DNA of 9,952 nucleotides from Clostridia bacterium (GCA_017518025.1 JAFWWR010000013.1:1-9952), one strand, 5' to 3'; positions 1-9,071 are shown, counted from the stretch's first letter. A program made the numbers and translations. Notes: generated by a model from the sequence alone, not told the origin.

Positions 1-948
1 GAAAACGGGTACCCCCGCCGCGTCCTCGGTGACGCAGATGGCTTTCAGCGTCTGGGACGCCACCTGGCCGAGACTTTCGCCGGTGATCAGCACGGGACAC
101 GATACGGACTCCGCGCACCTGGAGGCGAGCCGCATCATAAAGCGGCGCAGCAGCAGAGTGAAGTACTCCTCCTCGCAGTTGTCGCGGATGGCTTCCTGTA
201 TCTCCGTCAGGGAGATCACGTGGACTCTCATCCTGCCGGAGTACTCCGTCATCAGCTTCGCCAGCCGCATGACCTTGTCCCGGGCGAGCTCGCTTGTGTA
301 CGGGAAGGACTCGAAGTGGACCGCGTCCACGATGAGTCCACGCTTCATCATCATGTATCCCGCCACCGGGGAGTCGATCCCTCCGGAGAGCAGCAGCATG
401 CCCCGGCCGCCGGTCCCCATGGGGATGCCGCCGGCGCCGTTCTCCTGCCCGGCGTGGATGTAGGCGTATTTATCGCGGATCTCCACCCGGACCGTCACGT
501 CGGGGTGGTCGAGATCCACCTTCAGCGACGGCATCACGTCAAGTATTGCGCCGCCCACCTCCGCGGCTATCTCCGGGGAGGGGAGAGGGAAGGACTTGTC
601 GCTTCTTTTCGCCTCGGCGCGGAACGTGGCGGCGCCGCGGAGCTTCGGCGGGATATACTCCGCCGCCACGCGGCAGATGTCGCCGATATCCTTCTCGCAG
701 GCGGCGGCGAGGCATACTCCGGCGAAGCCGAAGATCTTTTTCACCTGCTCGTACAGCTCCCCGACGGCGAAATCCGCGTCCCCGTCCAGGGGCTCCACGT
801 AGACCGTGCTCTGCATATATCTCACGGAGTAGTTTCCGAAGTGCTTCGCCCGGCGGCGCACCTCTTTGAGCAGCTTCGACTCGAAGGTGGCCTTGTTGGC
901 GCCCTTCAGGATGATCTCTCCGTATTTACAAAGTATGACTTCTCTCAT
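1..948 (-). CDS. thiI: tRNA 4-thiouridine synthase ThiI (C-terminus cut off by window edge)
   Basis: ThiI is a cytoplasmic tRNA sulfurtransferase. It adenylates U8 of tRNA and exchanges oxygen for sulfur to give s4U; in many bacteria it also supplies sulfur for the thiamine thiazole. The 316 visible residues start MREVILCKYGEIILKGAN, typical of the N-terminal ferredoxin-like domain. A THUMP region follows (about 60-165), then the PP-loop ATPase motif SGGIDSPVAGYMM at residues 188-200, and later GESLGQVASQT, a family signature. The frame is open to base 1; with a usual family length near 390-400, roughly 80 residues are missing, so a C-terminal rhodanese domain cannot be judged. The ATG at 946-948 is preceded by AAAGG at 956-960 (7-nt spacing) and GGAGG further up at 963-967. 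It lies 95 bases downstream of pduL on the same strand and probably shares its transcript. Identification is by recalled family motifs. Confidence 0.95.
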   Translation of the reverse strand, partial: MREVILCKYGEIILKGANKATFESKLLKEVRRRAKHFGNYSVRYMQSTVYVEPLDGDADFAVGELYEQVKKIFGFAGVCLAAACEKDIGDICRVAAEYIPPKLRGAATFRAEAKRSDKSFPLPSPEIAAEVGGAILDVMPSLKVDLDHPDVTVRVEIRDKYAYIHAGQENGAGGIPMGTGGRGMLLLSGGIDSPVAGYMMMKRGLIVDAVHFESFPYTSELARDKVMRLAKLMTEYSGRMRVHVISLTEIQEAIRDNCEEEYFTLLLRRFMMRLASRCAESVSCPVLITGESLGQVASQTLKAICVTEDAAGVPVF

Positions 949-974
949 TTCGGGACCTTTGACCTCCGATTTTC

Positions 975-1000
975 AAAAACGCCCGCCGCGGCGCGCCCGC
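975..1000 (-). terminator. possible weak GC-rich hairpin with T-run between pduL and thiI
   Basis: Read on the minus strand, the 95-base gap between pduL and thiI holds a very GC-rich stretch with the palindrome CGCCGCGGCG, ending in GGCGTTTTTG. A second palindrome, CCGTCGCGACGG, lies at 1011-1022. The stems are short or bulged, so this could be a weak terminator or attenuator that reduces read-through into thiI, or only GC-rich intergenic DNA. No separate promoter for thiI is evident here. Confidence 0.3.
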
Positions 1001-1043
1001 TTTACGGGAGCCGTCGCGACGGGACGCTTCGTTTTTCTGTGAA

Positions 1044-1619
1044 TTAACCCTTGATGATCTCGCCGTAGCATTCGCCGAAGGCGCAGGCGGCGTTGGATTC
1101 GTCGGTGTCGATGTGCATGGCGGCGGAGAACTTGGGGCTCACCCGGACCACCACGTCGCCGAAGACGGTGGATCTGTCGGCGGAGTCGATCTTCACGGAG
1201 ACGATCTCCTTATCGCTGACGCCGAATTTCTCGGCGTCCTCGGGGGTGAAATGTATGTGACGCTTGGCCGCGATCACGCCTTCTTCGATCTCGATCTCGC
1301 CGGCGGGGCCCACGATCTTGCAGCCCGCGCTGCCCTTGATGTCGCCCGACTCTCTCACGGGAGCGGTGACCCCGAGGGTGCGCGCGTCGGTCAGGGAGAC
1401 CTCAACCTGAGTTGCGGCTCTCACGGGGCCGAGGATGCTGACGTTGGGGATCTCCTTCTTCGGGCCGACGATGGTGACGCGCTCGTTGCAGGCGAACTGC
1501 CCGGGCTGGGAGAGCGCCTTCTTCTCGGTGAGGGTGGCGCCTTTGCCGAAGAGCGCCTCCACGTGCTCGGCGGTCAGATGGACGTGACGTGCGGATGTTT
1601 CAACAAGTATTTTGCTCAT
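1044..1619 (-). CDS. pduL: phosphate acyltransferase (phosphotransacylase) PduL family
   Basis: PduL interconverts acyl-CoA plus phosphate with acyl-phosphate plus CoA (propanoyl or acetyl). It supplies acyl-phosphate to acetate/propionate kinase for ATP, or runs the reverse reaction. The 191-residue protein shows the two-lobed family pattern: ARHVHL with H12 and H14, LSQPGQFACNERV (36-48), ILGPVR (62-67), PVRESGD (87-93), AKRHIHF with H121 and H123, and MHIDTDE (168-174) with H169. These histidines are the expected zinc ligands. The protein begins directly with the catalytic domain, so the N-terminal encapsulation peptide of microcompartment forms is absent, and no shell genes are in view. 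This suggests a soluble phosphotransacetylase, possibly standing in for Pta. The start at 1617-1619 has GGAAAGGA at 1630-1637. It is transcribed from the promoter at 1682-1710. Substrate preference cannot be read from the sequence. Confidence 0.95.
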   Translation of the reverse strand: MSKILVETSARHVHLTAEHVEALFGKGATLTEKKALSQPGQFACNERVTIVGPKKEIPNVSILGPVRAATQVEVSLTDARTLGVTAPVRESGDIKGSAGCKIVGPAGEIEIEEGVIAAKRHIHFTPEDAEKFGVSDKEIVSVKIDSADRSTVFGDVVVRVSPKFSAAMHIDTDESNAACAFGECYGEIIKG

Positions 1620-1636
1620 TTTGGTACGGTCCTTTC

Positions 1637-1652
1637 CGGGGGTGATCCCCCG
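1637..1652 (-). promoter_or_regulatory. leader hairpin abutting the pduL ribosome binding site
   Basis: In the pduL 5' leader the minus strand reads CGGGGG-ATCA-CCCCCG, a perfect 6-bp, all-G:C stem with a 4-nt loop. Its 3' edge (1637) is the first base of the Shine-Dalgarno GGAAAGGA (1630-1637). It is too short and lacks a T-run to be a terminator. It could affect ribosome access or protect the transcript's 5' end. The structure is seen in the sequence; the function is inferred. Confidence 0.55.
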
Positions 1653-1681
1653 ATGAAAATGATGTATTGTTTTCGCTCATG

Positions 1682-1710
1682 ATTTTACCACAAAACGGAA
1701 AAAATGTCAA
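1682..1710 (-). promoter_or_regulatory. sigma-A-type promoter for pduL(-thiI)
   Basis: On the minus strand there is a perfect -35 TTGACA (1705-1710), a 17-bp spacer, and a -10 TAAAAT (1682-1687), one base off TATAAT. Transcription should start near 1675, giving a leader of about 55 nt before the pduL ATG. It sits directly behind the cca stop codon, where no clear terminator is visible, so pduL may also receive read-through from rnz-cca. This is the best -35/spacer match in the window and predicts strong expression. Confidence 0.85.
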
Positions 1711-1727
1711 CACGGACGGGCGTTTAT

Positions 1728-2942
1728 TTACCCCTTTCGGGCGTATTTTCCCGCTGCCACGAGAAGGGCGTTTTTCTCGTTCGGAACGTGGTCCTCCGTG
1801 ACGTGATAAAGCAGTTCGTCGAGGATCTGCCCGACGCGCTCACCGGATATGCCGAACTCGCGGATCAGATCGTCGCCGCCGATCTTCAGATCCCGGACTC
1901 TCACGCAGTCGCCGCGGGAAAGCACGCCCTCCGCCGCCTCCAGCGCCGCCTTTGCGCCGCCGTCGCCGAGGGCTCCCCTTATCCGGACGCCGCCGAGGGT
2001 CGCTCTCCCGCCCTCTCTGCCGACGGTCCGCCTCATTTGCGGAAGGGTCTCCGGCAGCGGAGACGACGCGATTCTGAAAGTCGATAATATTTCCTTCATT
2101 TCTGCGCGGGAGGGCTTCAGCCCGCGGACGCTTCCGATCACTGCCGCCTCGTCCGTGAGGGACGCCGCGTAGAGCAGCGCCAGCCGTTCCTCCGGTGACG
2201 GATCCGTGCCGCCGATGACACGCGCCGCCCGGCGGAGGCCGTCTTCCGTCACCCCGACGAGACAGACCGTCAGCACGTCGGCGAACTCGCCGGCGATCCT
2301 GCCGGCGCCCTGCCCGCAGAGCATCTTTTTTATCTCGGAGAACACCCGCTCCCGGGAGATCCCTCGGAGCAGCTCCGCCTTCCGCCGCACCGACGCGGCG
2401 GTATTTTCTTCGATCTCAAAATCCAGCACGGAGGCGAATCTCAGCGCCCGCAGGACGCGGAGTCCGTCCTCGTCGAATCGCTCGTCGGGATCGCCCACGC
2501 AGACGATGAGCCGCTTTTCGATATGCTCTCTTCCCGAGAAAAGGTCCACGAGGCCGCCCCGCGGGTCGTACGCCATGGCGTTGACCGTGAAGTCCCGCCT
2601 CATGAGGTCGAGTTTCAGATCCCCGGTGAAGGCCACGCTCTCCGGATGGCGGTTGTCCTTATACTCTCCGTCGATGCGATAGGTCGTTATCTCCACCGGA
2701 CCGCCGTCGGTCACCGCCGTCACCGTACCGTGACGGATGCCGGTCTCTATCAGCCGGTAGGAGGACAGCGCCTTTTTTACCTCCTCCGGAGAGGCGTTCG
2801 TCGCCAGATCGTAGTCGTGGGGCTCCTTTCCCATGACTCCGTCGCGGACGCACCCGCCCACCAGATACGATTCAAAGCCGTTTTCACGGAGTGCGTCGCA
2901 AATTCCCGTCACGTAGCCCGGGACGGCTGTTATTCCGCTCAT
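1728..2942 (-). CDS. cca: CCA tRNA nucleotidyltransferase (class II CCA-adding enzyme)
   Basis: This enzyme adds or repairs the 3'-CCA tail of tRNA from CTP and ATP without a template. Over 404 residues, normal for the Bacillota type, it shows the class II poly(A) polymerase/Cca head: LVGGCVRDGVMGKEPHDYDL (27-46) with catalytic D43 and D45, EITTYR (84-89, likely third carboxylate), and RRDFTVNAMAYDPRGGLVDL (115-134). The base-selecting EDGLR motif follows (158-162, D159 and R162), then the RERVFSE neck motif (197-203). The C-terminal half is divergent and ends in the body/tail segment LKIGGDDLIREFGI. No HD phosphohydrolase motif is seen, unlike gammaproteobacterial Cca. A CC- or A-adding specialist cannot be excluded by eye, but no second copy is in the window. 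The ATG (2940-2942) has AAAGGAG 7 nt upstream. It follows rnz by 34 bases, so co-transcription is likely, and the pair works on the same tRNA end. Confidence 0.96.
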   Translation of the reverse strand: MSGITAVPGYVTGICDALRENGFESYLVGGCVRDGVMGKEPHDYDLATNASPEEVKKALSSYRLIETGIRHGTVTAVTDGGPVEITTYRIDGEYKDNRHPESVAFTGDLKLDLMRRDFTVNAMAYDPRGGLVDLFSGREHIEKRLIVCVGDPDERFDEDGLRVLRALRFASVLDFEIEENTAASVRRKAELLRGISRERVFSEIKKMLCGQGAGRIAGEFADVLTVCLVGVTEDGLRRAARVIGGTDPSPEERLALLYAASLTDEAAVIGSVRGLKPSRAEMKEILSTFRIASSPLPETLPQMRRTVGREGGRATLGGVRIRGALGDGGAKAALEAAEGVLSRGDCVRVRDLKIGGDDLIREFGISGERVGQILDELLYHVTEDHVPNEKNALLVAAGKYARKG

Positions 2943-2976
2943 AAAACGGCTCCTTTCCGGTAGTTTTTTTGAAAGA

Positions 2977-3879
2977 TCAGTCGAAGGACAGCGCTGCTCT
3001 CATTCCGTCGACTCCGGCGACGGCGCCGGGGAATATCTCCCGCGCCTCGTCGATATAGACCGACGGATCGGGCACCGACGGGCTGAAATGGGTCAGCCAG
3101 AGCGCCCGCGGCTCCGCCTCCGCGGCGATCTTCGCAGCTTCGACCATGGTCATGTGCATGGCCTCCTTTGCGCGCTCCTGCTTGTCGCTGCCGAACATCC
3201 CCTCGAGGACGAGAAGGTCCGCCCCCCTCGCCGCCTCGGTGATGGTATCCTTCGGCCTCGTGTCCGTGGCGTAGCACACGGTGAGCCCCCGTCTCGGCGG
3301 ACCGAGAACGTCGCCCGGAGTGAATGTCACCCCGTCGATCTCGACCTCCTCGCCGTCCTGGAGCCGCTTCCACGCCTTCAGCGGGACGCCTCGCGCCTTT
3401 GCCTTTTCAACGTCAAACTTGCCCTTCCGGGGCAGATGGACCTTATACCCGAGACACGGACAGCGGTGATCCGCCTCGAAAGCGGTGATTTCAAAATCTT
3501 CCCAGACGAAGGAGCCGCCGGTGTGCGAGAGTTCGGCGATATGGACCTCGAAAGGCAGACCGGGCGCCACCACGCAAAGGGATCTGACGATGTGGGAGAT
3601 CCCCCGGGGCCCCGCGATCATCAGGGGCTCAGTGCGTCCCTCGTTCCCCATGGAAAGGAGAAATCCGGGCAGGCCGCTCACGTGATCGGCATGGAAATGG
3701 GTGATAAGGAGAAGGCCCACGGGCTTGAAATTAAATCCCGATTCCTTCAGGGCGAGCTGAGTCCCCTCTCCGCAGTCGATGACGAGAGACTTTCCCTCGT
3801 ACCGCATGAGCAGGGAAGAGAGCCATCTGTCCGGCTTGGGCATGGAACCGCCGGTCCCCATGAGACATACGTCGAGCAT
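2977..3879 (-). CDS. rnz: ribonuclease Z (tRNA 3'-processing endonuclease)
   Basis: RNase Z is a metallo-beta-lactamase-fold endonuclease that cuts precursor tRNA 3' of the discriminator base, leaving an end for CCA addition. Numbered from the chosen start, the zinc ligands are all visible: H61, H63, D65 and H66 in THFHADH, H138 in ADHRCPC, D206 in YATDTRP, and H264 in LTHFSPS. H242 lies in the conserved HMT motif. The insert at about 150-197 (Lys/Arg/Gly/Pro-rich) corresponds to the flexible arm that grips tRNA. Length is 300 residues against about 307 for B. subtilis Rnz. A longer reading from 3912 is rejected: its ATG lies between the predicted -10 box and the RNA start, whereas the ATG at 3877-3879 has GGAGG at 6-nt spacing and gives the family-typical N-terminus MLDVCLMGTGG. 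A different MBL hydrolase is possible but unlikely. Confidence 0.92.
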   Translation of the reverse strand: MLDVCLMGTGGSMPKPDRWLSSLLMRYEGKSLVIDCGEGTQLALKESGFNFKPVGLLLITHFHADHVSGLPGFLLSMGNEGRTEPLMIAGPRGISHIVRSLCVVAPGLPFEVHIAELSHTGGSFVWEDFEITAFEADHRCPCLGYKVHLPRKGKFDVEKAKARGVPLKAWKRLQDGEEVEIDGVTFTPGDVLGPPRRGLTVCYATDTRPKDTITEAARGADLLVLEGMFGSDKQERAKEAMHMTMVEAAKIAAEAEPRALWLTHFSPSVPDPSVYIDEAREIFPGAVAGVDGMRAALSFD

Positions 3880-3915
3880 CGTTTTCCTCCGTTCCGAGTC
3901 AAAATCAATCATTTA

Positions 3916-3951
3916 ATTCTACATCATTTTTGTGAACAAATTATGAACAAA
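3916..3951 (-). promoter_or_regulatory. rnz(-cca) promoter with an 11-bp-period direct repeat (candidate activator box)
   Basis: On the minus strand a -10-like TAGAAT lies at 3916-3921. It predicts a start near 3909 and a leader of about 30 nt. No good -35 is found 17 bp upstream. Instead there is a perfect direct repeat TTTGTTCA (3944-3951 and 3933-3940) with an 11-bp period, ending 11 bp before the -10 (10 bp if the next C is counted). One helical turn per repeat and a missing -35 fit binding of a response regulator such as PhoP/PhoB. The -10 and repeats are seen; regulator identity is speculative. Confidence 0.5.
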
Positions 3952-3985
3952 CGCCGTTTCGGGCGGCGCGGCGGGCAAATTCGGC

Positions 3986-4017
3986 CGTATTTTTTTCCAT
4001 TTAACGAAAAAAATACG
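3986..4017. repeat. perfect 12-bp inverted repeat in the rnz/rimP divergent region
   Basis: CGTATTTTTTTC at 3986-3997 and GAAAAAAATACG at 4006-4017 are exact reverse complements around an 8-base loop (CATTTAAC). The right arm plus the following A-run ends about 10 bases before the rimP -35, where an A-tract UP element would sit. It could be an operator, an UP element whose mirror image is fortuitous, or a bidirectional weak hairpin between the two transcription units. Confidence 0.6.
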
Positions 4018-4026
4018 AAAAAAGTA

Positions 4027-4055
4027 TTGCACTGCGGCGTAAAATGTGATATACT
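4027..4055 (+). promoter_or_regulatory. extended -10 promoter of the rimP-nusA-infB operon
   Basis: The -35 TTGCAC (4027-4032), a 17-bp spacer and the -10 TATACT (4050-4055), preceded by TG at 4047-4048 (extended -10), form a good housekeeping promoter. A-rich sequence at 4006-4023 lies just upstream and may serve as an UP element. Transcription should begin near 4062, giving a leader of about 75 nt before the rimP GTG. Confidence 0.85.
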
Positions 4056-4079
4056 GACCCCCGTAAGATGTAGAGTATG

Positions 4080-4106
4080 AGAGAGTGGGCTGACGGTCCA
4101 CTCTCT
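4080..4106 (+). promoter_or_regulatory. rimP leader stem-loop (possible attenuator or protein-binding site)
   Basis: AGAGAGTGG (4080-4088) pairs perfectly with CCACTCTCT (4098-4106) around the 9-nt loop GCTGACGGT. The tract after it, TTGTTTGT, is only partly U-rich, so this would be a weak terminator at most. From memory, hairpins with a GTGGG/CCCAC-like core occur upstream of rimP in other Clostridia and Bacilli, which suggests a conserved leader. Autoregulation by an operon product such as NusA is a reasonable but untested idea. Confidence 0.65.
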
Positions 4107-4135
4107 TGTTTGTGAAATCGCGGAGGTGACGACGG

Positions 4136-4609
4136 GTGAGTACCGGTAAGAAAAAGAATACCGCCGAGACCGTGCGGGAGCTTGTCTCTCCGCTGGCGGA
4201 GTCCATGGGGATAGAGCTCTGGGACGTTGAATACGTCAAGGAGGGCGCCGACATGTATCTCCGCTTCACCATCGACCGCGACGGCGGAGTGGGGATCGAG
4301 GACTGCGAGCGGTGGAGCCGCGCCGTGGATCCCCTGCTCGACGAGGCGGACCCCATCGAGGGGCCCTACTATCTCGAGGTCTCCTCCCCCGGCGTGGAGA
4401 GGACGCTGACCCGCGACGAGCACTTCGCCAGAATGGCGGGCTCGGAGGTGGAGGTCAAACTTTTCTCCCCCGTTGACGGGAAACGCTCCGTCACCGGGAT
4501 CCTCAAGGGGCGCGACGGCGAGGCCGTGACGCTTGAGACCGGGGACGGCGAGGTAAGACTCGACCGGACGGCCGTAGCGAAGGTCACCACCGTATTTCAC
4601 TGGAACTGA
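4136..4609 (+). CDS. rimP: ribosome maturation factor RimP
   Basis: RimP binds the assembling 30S subunit and assists its maturation around the S12 region. The 157-residue protein, normal for the family, has the N-terminal alpha/beta domain (about 10-85; GIELWDVEYVKEG, LRFTIDRDGG) with the signature YLEVSSPGVERTL (about 81-93). A C-terminal SH3-like barrel follows (about 95-155; VEVKLFSPVDGKRSVTGIL). The start is GTG at 4136-4138, chosen because GGAGG at 4122-4126 lies 9 nt upstream and no ATG competes. It is first in the operon, with nusA 28 bases downstream, the standard bacterial order. Confidence 0.95.
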   Translation: MSTGKKKNTAETVRELVSPLAESMGIELWDVEYVKEGADMYLRFTIDRDGGVGIEDCERWSRAVDPLLDEADPIEGPYYLEVSSPGVERTLTRDEHFARMAGSEVEVKLFSPVDGKRSVTGILKGRDGEAVTLETGDGEVRLDRTAVAKVTTVFHWN

Positions 4610-4637
4610 AAATCAATCGAAAGGGACGTAATATATT

Positions 4638-5669
4638 ATGAACGCAGAACTCTTTGAAGCTCTCGATCTTCTCCAGAAGACGAAGGGCATTCCGGTAGAT
4701 TACATGCTTGAAAAGATCGAGGCGGCGCTCGTCTCGGCGTACAAGAAGGAAGAGGGTTCCTCCTCCGTCCGCGTGGCGATCAACAAGGAGAAGAAGGACC
4801 TGAAGGTCTTCAGCCAGAGGAAGGTCGTCGAAGAGGTGACCGACCCGAAGAGCGAGATCTCGCTGGAGGACGCCAAGGCCATCAGCCGCCGCTACACCCT
4901 CGACTCCGTGGTGGAGAAGGAGGTCAAGACCAAGAACTTCGGACGCATCAGCGCACAGATCGCGAAGCAGGTCATCGTACAGGGCATCCGCGAAGCTGAG
5001 AAGAGCAACATCATCCGCGACTACGAGCGCAAGAGAGAGGAAGTCATCGCGGCTCTCATGGTGAAGCGCGACGACAAGACCGGCGACGTGGTCGTGGACA
5101 CCGGCACGAGCAACGCCCTGCTCCCGAAGGCGGAGCAGATCCCCGGCGAGGACCTCTACGTGGGCGACAGAGTCAAGGTGTTCGTCTCCGAGGTACGGCG
5201 CGAAGGGGAGAAGGGCCCCATCGTCACCATATCGAGAACTCACCCCGGTCTCATGAAGCGCCTGCTCGAGACCCAGATCCCCGAGATCGAGGACGGCATC
5301 GTTCTGGTGAAGGGCATCGCCCGGGAGGCGGGTTCCCGCACCAAGGTGGCGGTCCTGTCCCGCGACGAGGACGTGGACGCCGTCGGCGCCTGCATCGGGA
5401 ACCGCGGCATGAGGATCGCGGAGATCGTGGAGGAGCTCCACGGCGAGAAGATAGACGTTATCGAATATTCGGAGAACGCCGAGCAGTATATCGCTGCCGC
5501 CCTCTCCCCGGCGAAGGTCAAGTACGTCGAGTTCGATGGAGAGAGAAGCGCCAAGGTCATCGTGGACGCGGATCAGCTTTCCCTCGCCATCGGCAAGGAA
5601 GGGCAGAACGTCCGCCTGGCAGCGAAGCTCACGGGCTACAAGATAGATATCAAGGGGCCGAGAGCGTAA
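4638..5669 (+). CDS. nusA: transcription termination/antitermination factor NusA
   Basis: NusA binds RNA polymerase and nascent RNA; it promotes pausing, intrinsic termination and rRNA antitermination. The 343 residues comprise the polymerase-binding N-terminal domain (about 1-125, with FGRISAQIAKQVIVQGIREA), an S1 domain (about 130-200, including LLPKAEQIPGE and VTISRTHPGL), and KH1 with GNRG at 254-257. KH2 carries GKEG at 319-322 in LAIGKEGQNVRLAAKLTGYK. The protein ends right after KH2, without the acidic repeats of E. coli NusA, as is usual in Bacillota. The ATG at 4638 is preceded by AAAGGGA near 4620-4626, a somewhat long spacing. It is the second gene of the operon and a candidate for feedback through the leader hairpin at 4080-4106. 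Confidence 0.97.
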   Translation: MNAELFEALDLLQKTKGIPVDYMLEKIEAALVSAYKKEEGSSSVRVAINKEKKDLKVFSQRKVVEEVTDPKSEISLEDAKAISRRYTLDSVVEKEVKTKNFGRISAQIAKQVIVQGIREAEKSNIIRDYERKREEVIAALMVKRDDKTGDVVVDTGTSNALLPKAEQIPGEDLYVGDRVKVFVSEVRREGEKGPIVTISRTHPGLMKRLLETQIPEIEDGIVLVKGIAREAGSRTKVAVLSRDEDVDAVGACIGNRGMRIAEIVEELHGEKIDVIEYSENAEQYIAAALSPAKVKYVEFDGERSAKVIVDADQLSLAIGKEGQNVRLAAKLTGYKIDIKGPRA

Positions 5670-5693
5670 AGAGCCCCGAAAAGAGGCCGCAAT

Positions 5694-5996
5694 ATGAAAA
5701 AAACCACGCCGAAACAGAAAAAGATCCCCGAGCGCCGGTGTACCGGATGCGGCGGCACGTTCCCGAAGAAGGAACTGGTCCGCGTGGTCCGCTCGCCGGA
5801 GGGGGAGGTCTCCCTGGATTTCACCGGAAAGAAGTCCGGCAGGGGAGCGTACATCTGCCCGCGGCTCGACTGCCTCAAAAAGGCGAGAAAAGCGGGACGG
5901 ATCTCCCGCTCGCTGGAATGTGCCGTGTCCGAGGAGGTCTATACCGCCCTCGAGGAGGAGATAGCCCTCATGGAAAAGGAGCGGGAGGAAGAATGA
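5694..5996 (+). CDS. rnpM: YlxR/RnpM family RNA-binding protein (RNase P modulator)
   Basis: This is a small basic protein of the YlxR family (100 residues; typical is 85-100). Family signatures are PERRCTGCGGTFPKKELVRV (12-31), a D42-x-x-G45 element, and GRGAYIC (49-55), followed by C60 and K/R-rich helices. Cysteines C16, C19, C55 and C60 are placed to bind a metal ion or form the conserved Cys core. The Bacillus homologue was reported to bind RNase P RNA and modulate its activity, hence the name RnpM; earlier work suggested nucleoid association. It lies between nusA (24-bp gap) and ylxQ, and its stop codon overlaps the ylxQ start (ATGA at 5993-5996), implying translational coupling. The C-terminus ends in an acidic run of Glu residues. 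Confidence 0.93.
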   Translation: MKKTTPKQKKIPERRCTGCGGTFPKKELVRVVRSPEGEVSLDFTGKKSGRGAYICPRLDCLKKARKAGRISRSLECAVSEEVYTALEEEIALMEKEREEE

Positions 5997-6343
5997 CCGG
6001 CACGAAAGGGCCGGGGACCGGCGAGGAGCGCGTGCTCTCCCTTCTGGGACTTGTCAGACGGGCCGGCGGGGTCGCCGCCGGCGCGGACCGGACTCTCGCC
6101 GCGGTGAGAACGAACGCCACTGAGATCGCCGCCGTACTCGTCGCTTCCGACGCGTCGGCGCGCACGTCAAAGCAGATAACGGACAAATGCGCCTTCTACG
6201 GCGTCAGATGCGTGAAGCTCGGCGCGGATTCCTCCGTTCTGGCGGAGCGGATGGGGCTGAGAAGCTCATGCGCCGCCGCCGCCGTGCTGAAACGGGGTCC
6301 CTGGAAGCCGCTGTGCGACGCCCTCGGCGGGGATGAACAATAA
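5993..6343 (+). CDS. ylxQ: L7Ae/YlxQ-type K-turn RNA-binding protein
   Basis: YlxQ belongs to the L7Ae/L30e superfamily of kink-turn RNA binders; its physiological target is not settled. The 116 residues show the family layout: LSLLGLVRRAGGVAAGAD (about 15-32), an Ala-rich beta-strand AAVLVASDASARTSKQI with the family's DAS..TSK motif, then DKCAFYGV and a C-terminal Ala-rich segment. The ATG at 5993-5995 overlaps the rnpM stop, with GGAGG at 5984-5988 and AAGGAG upstream; a longer in-frame reading starting inside rnpM would only repeat the rnpM region in another frame. The N-terminal ten residues (Gly/Thr-rich) are an extension of little conservation. It precedes infB by 59 bases, the usual Bacillota order. 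Confidence 0.9.
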   Translation: MTGTKGPGTGEERVLSLLGLVRRAGGVAAGADRTLAAVRTNATEIAAVLVASDASARTSKQITDKCAFYGVRCVKLGADSSVLAERMGLRSSCAAAAVLKRGPWKPLCDALGGDEQ

Positions 6344-6402
6344 CGGAATTAACCGACAGAGAATACTATCGTTTGGATTTTTTGAAAGGAACGGGTGACT
6401 TT

Positions 6403-9039
<2,637 letters not shown>

Positions 9040-9068
9040 AAAAAGTGCTCCCGCCGGGAGCACTTTTT
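9040..9068 (+). terminator. intrinsic terminator of the rimP-infB operon
   Basis: AAAAGTGCTCCC (9041-9052) pairs with GGGAGCACTTTT (9056-9067) across the loop GCC, a perfect 12-bp stem (13 bp counting A9040:T9068) ending in a T-run. It begins immediately after the infB TGA (9037-9039). The mirrored A-run means it can also work in the opposite direction. Confidence 0.93.
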
Positions 9069-9071
9069 AAC

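Noticed and set aside
220..1047. Plus-strand open frame of 275 codons opposite thiI.
   Set aside because: It is antisense to the unmistakable ThiI motifs, has no ribosome binding site, and is His/Arg/Gly-rich low-complexity sequence.
3880..3912. Upstream in-frame ATG of rnz at 3910-3912, adding 11 residues.
   Set aside because: It lies at or before the predicted transcription start and lacks a ribosome binding site, whereas the ATG at 3877-3879 has GGAGG and begins with the conserved family N-terminus.
6373..6402. In-frame TTG at 6373 as the infB start.
   Set aside because: No Shine-Dalgarno lies upstream. The added ten residues are encoded by the ribosome-binding region of the ATG at 6403, which gives a normal IF2 N-terminus.
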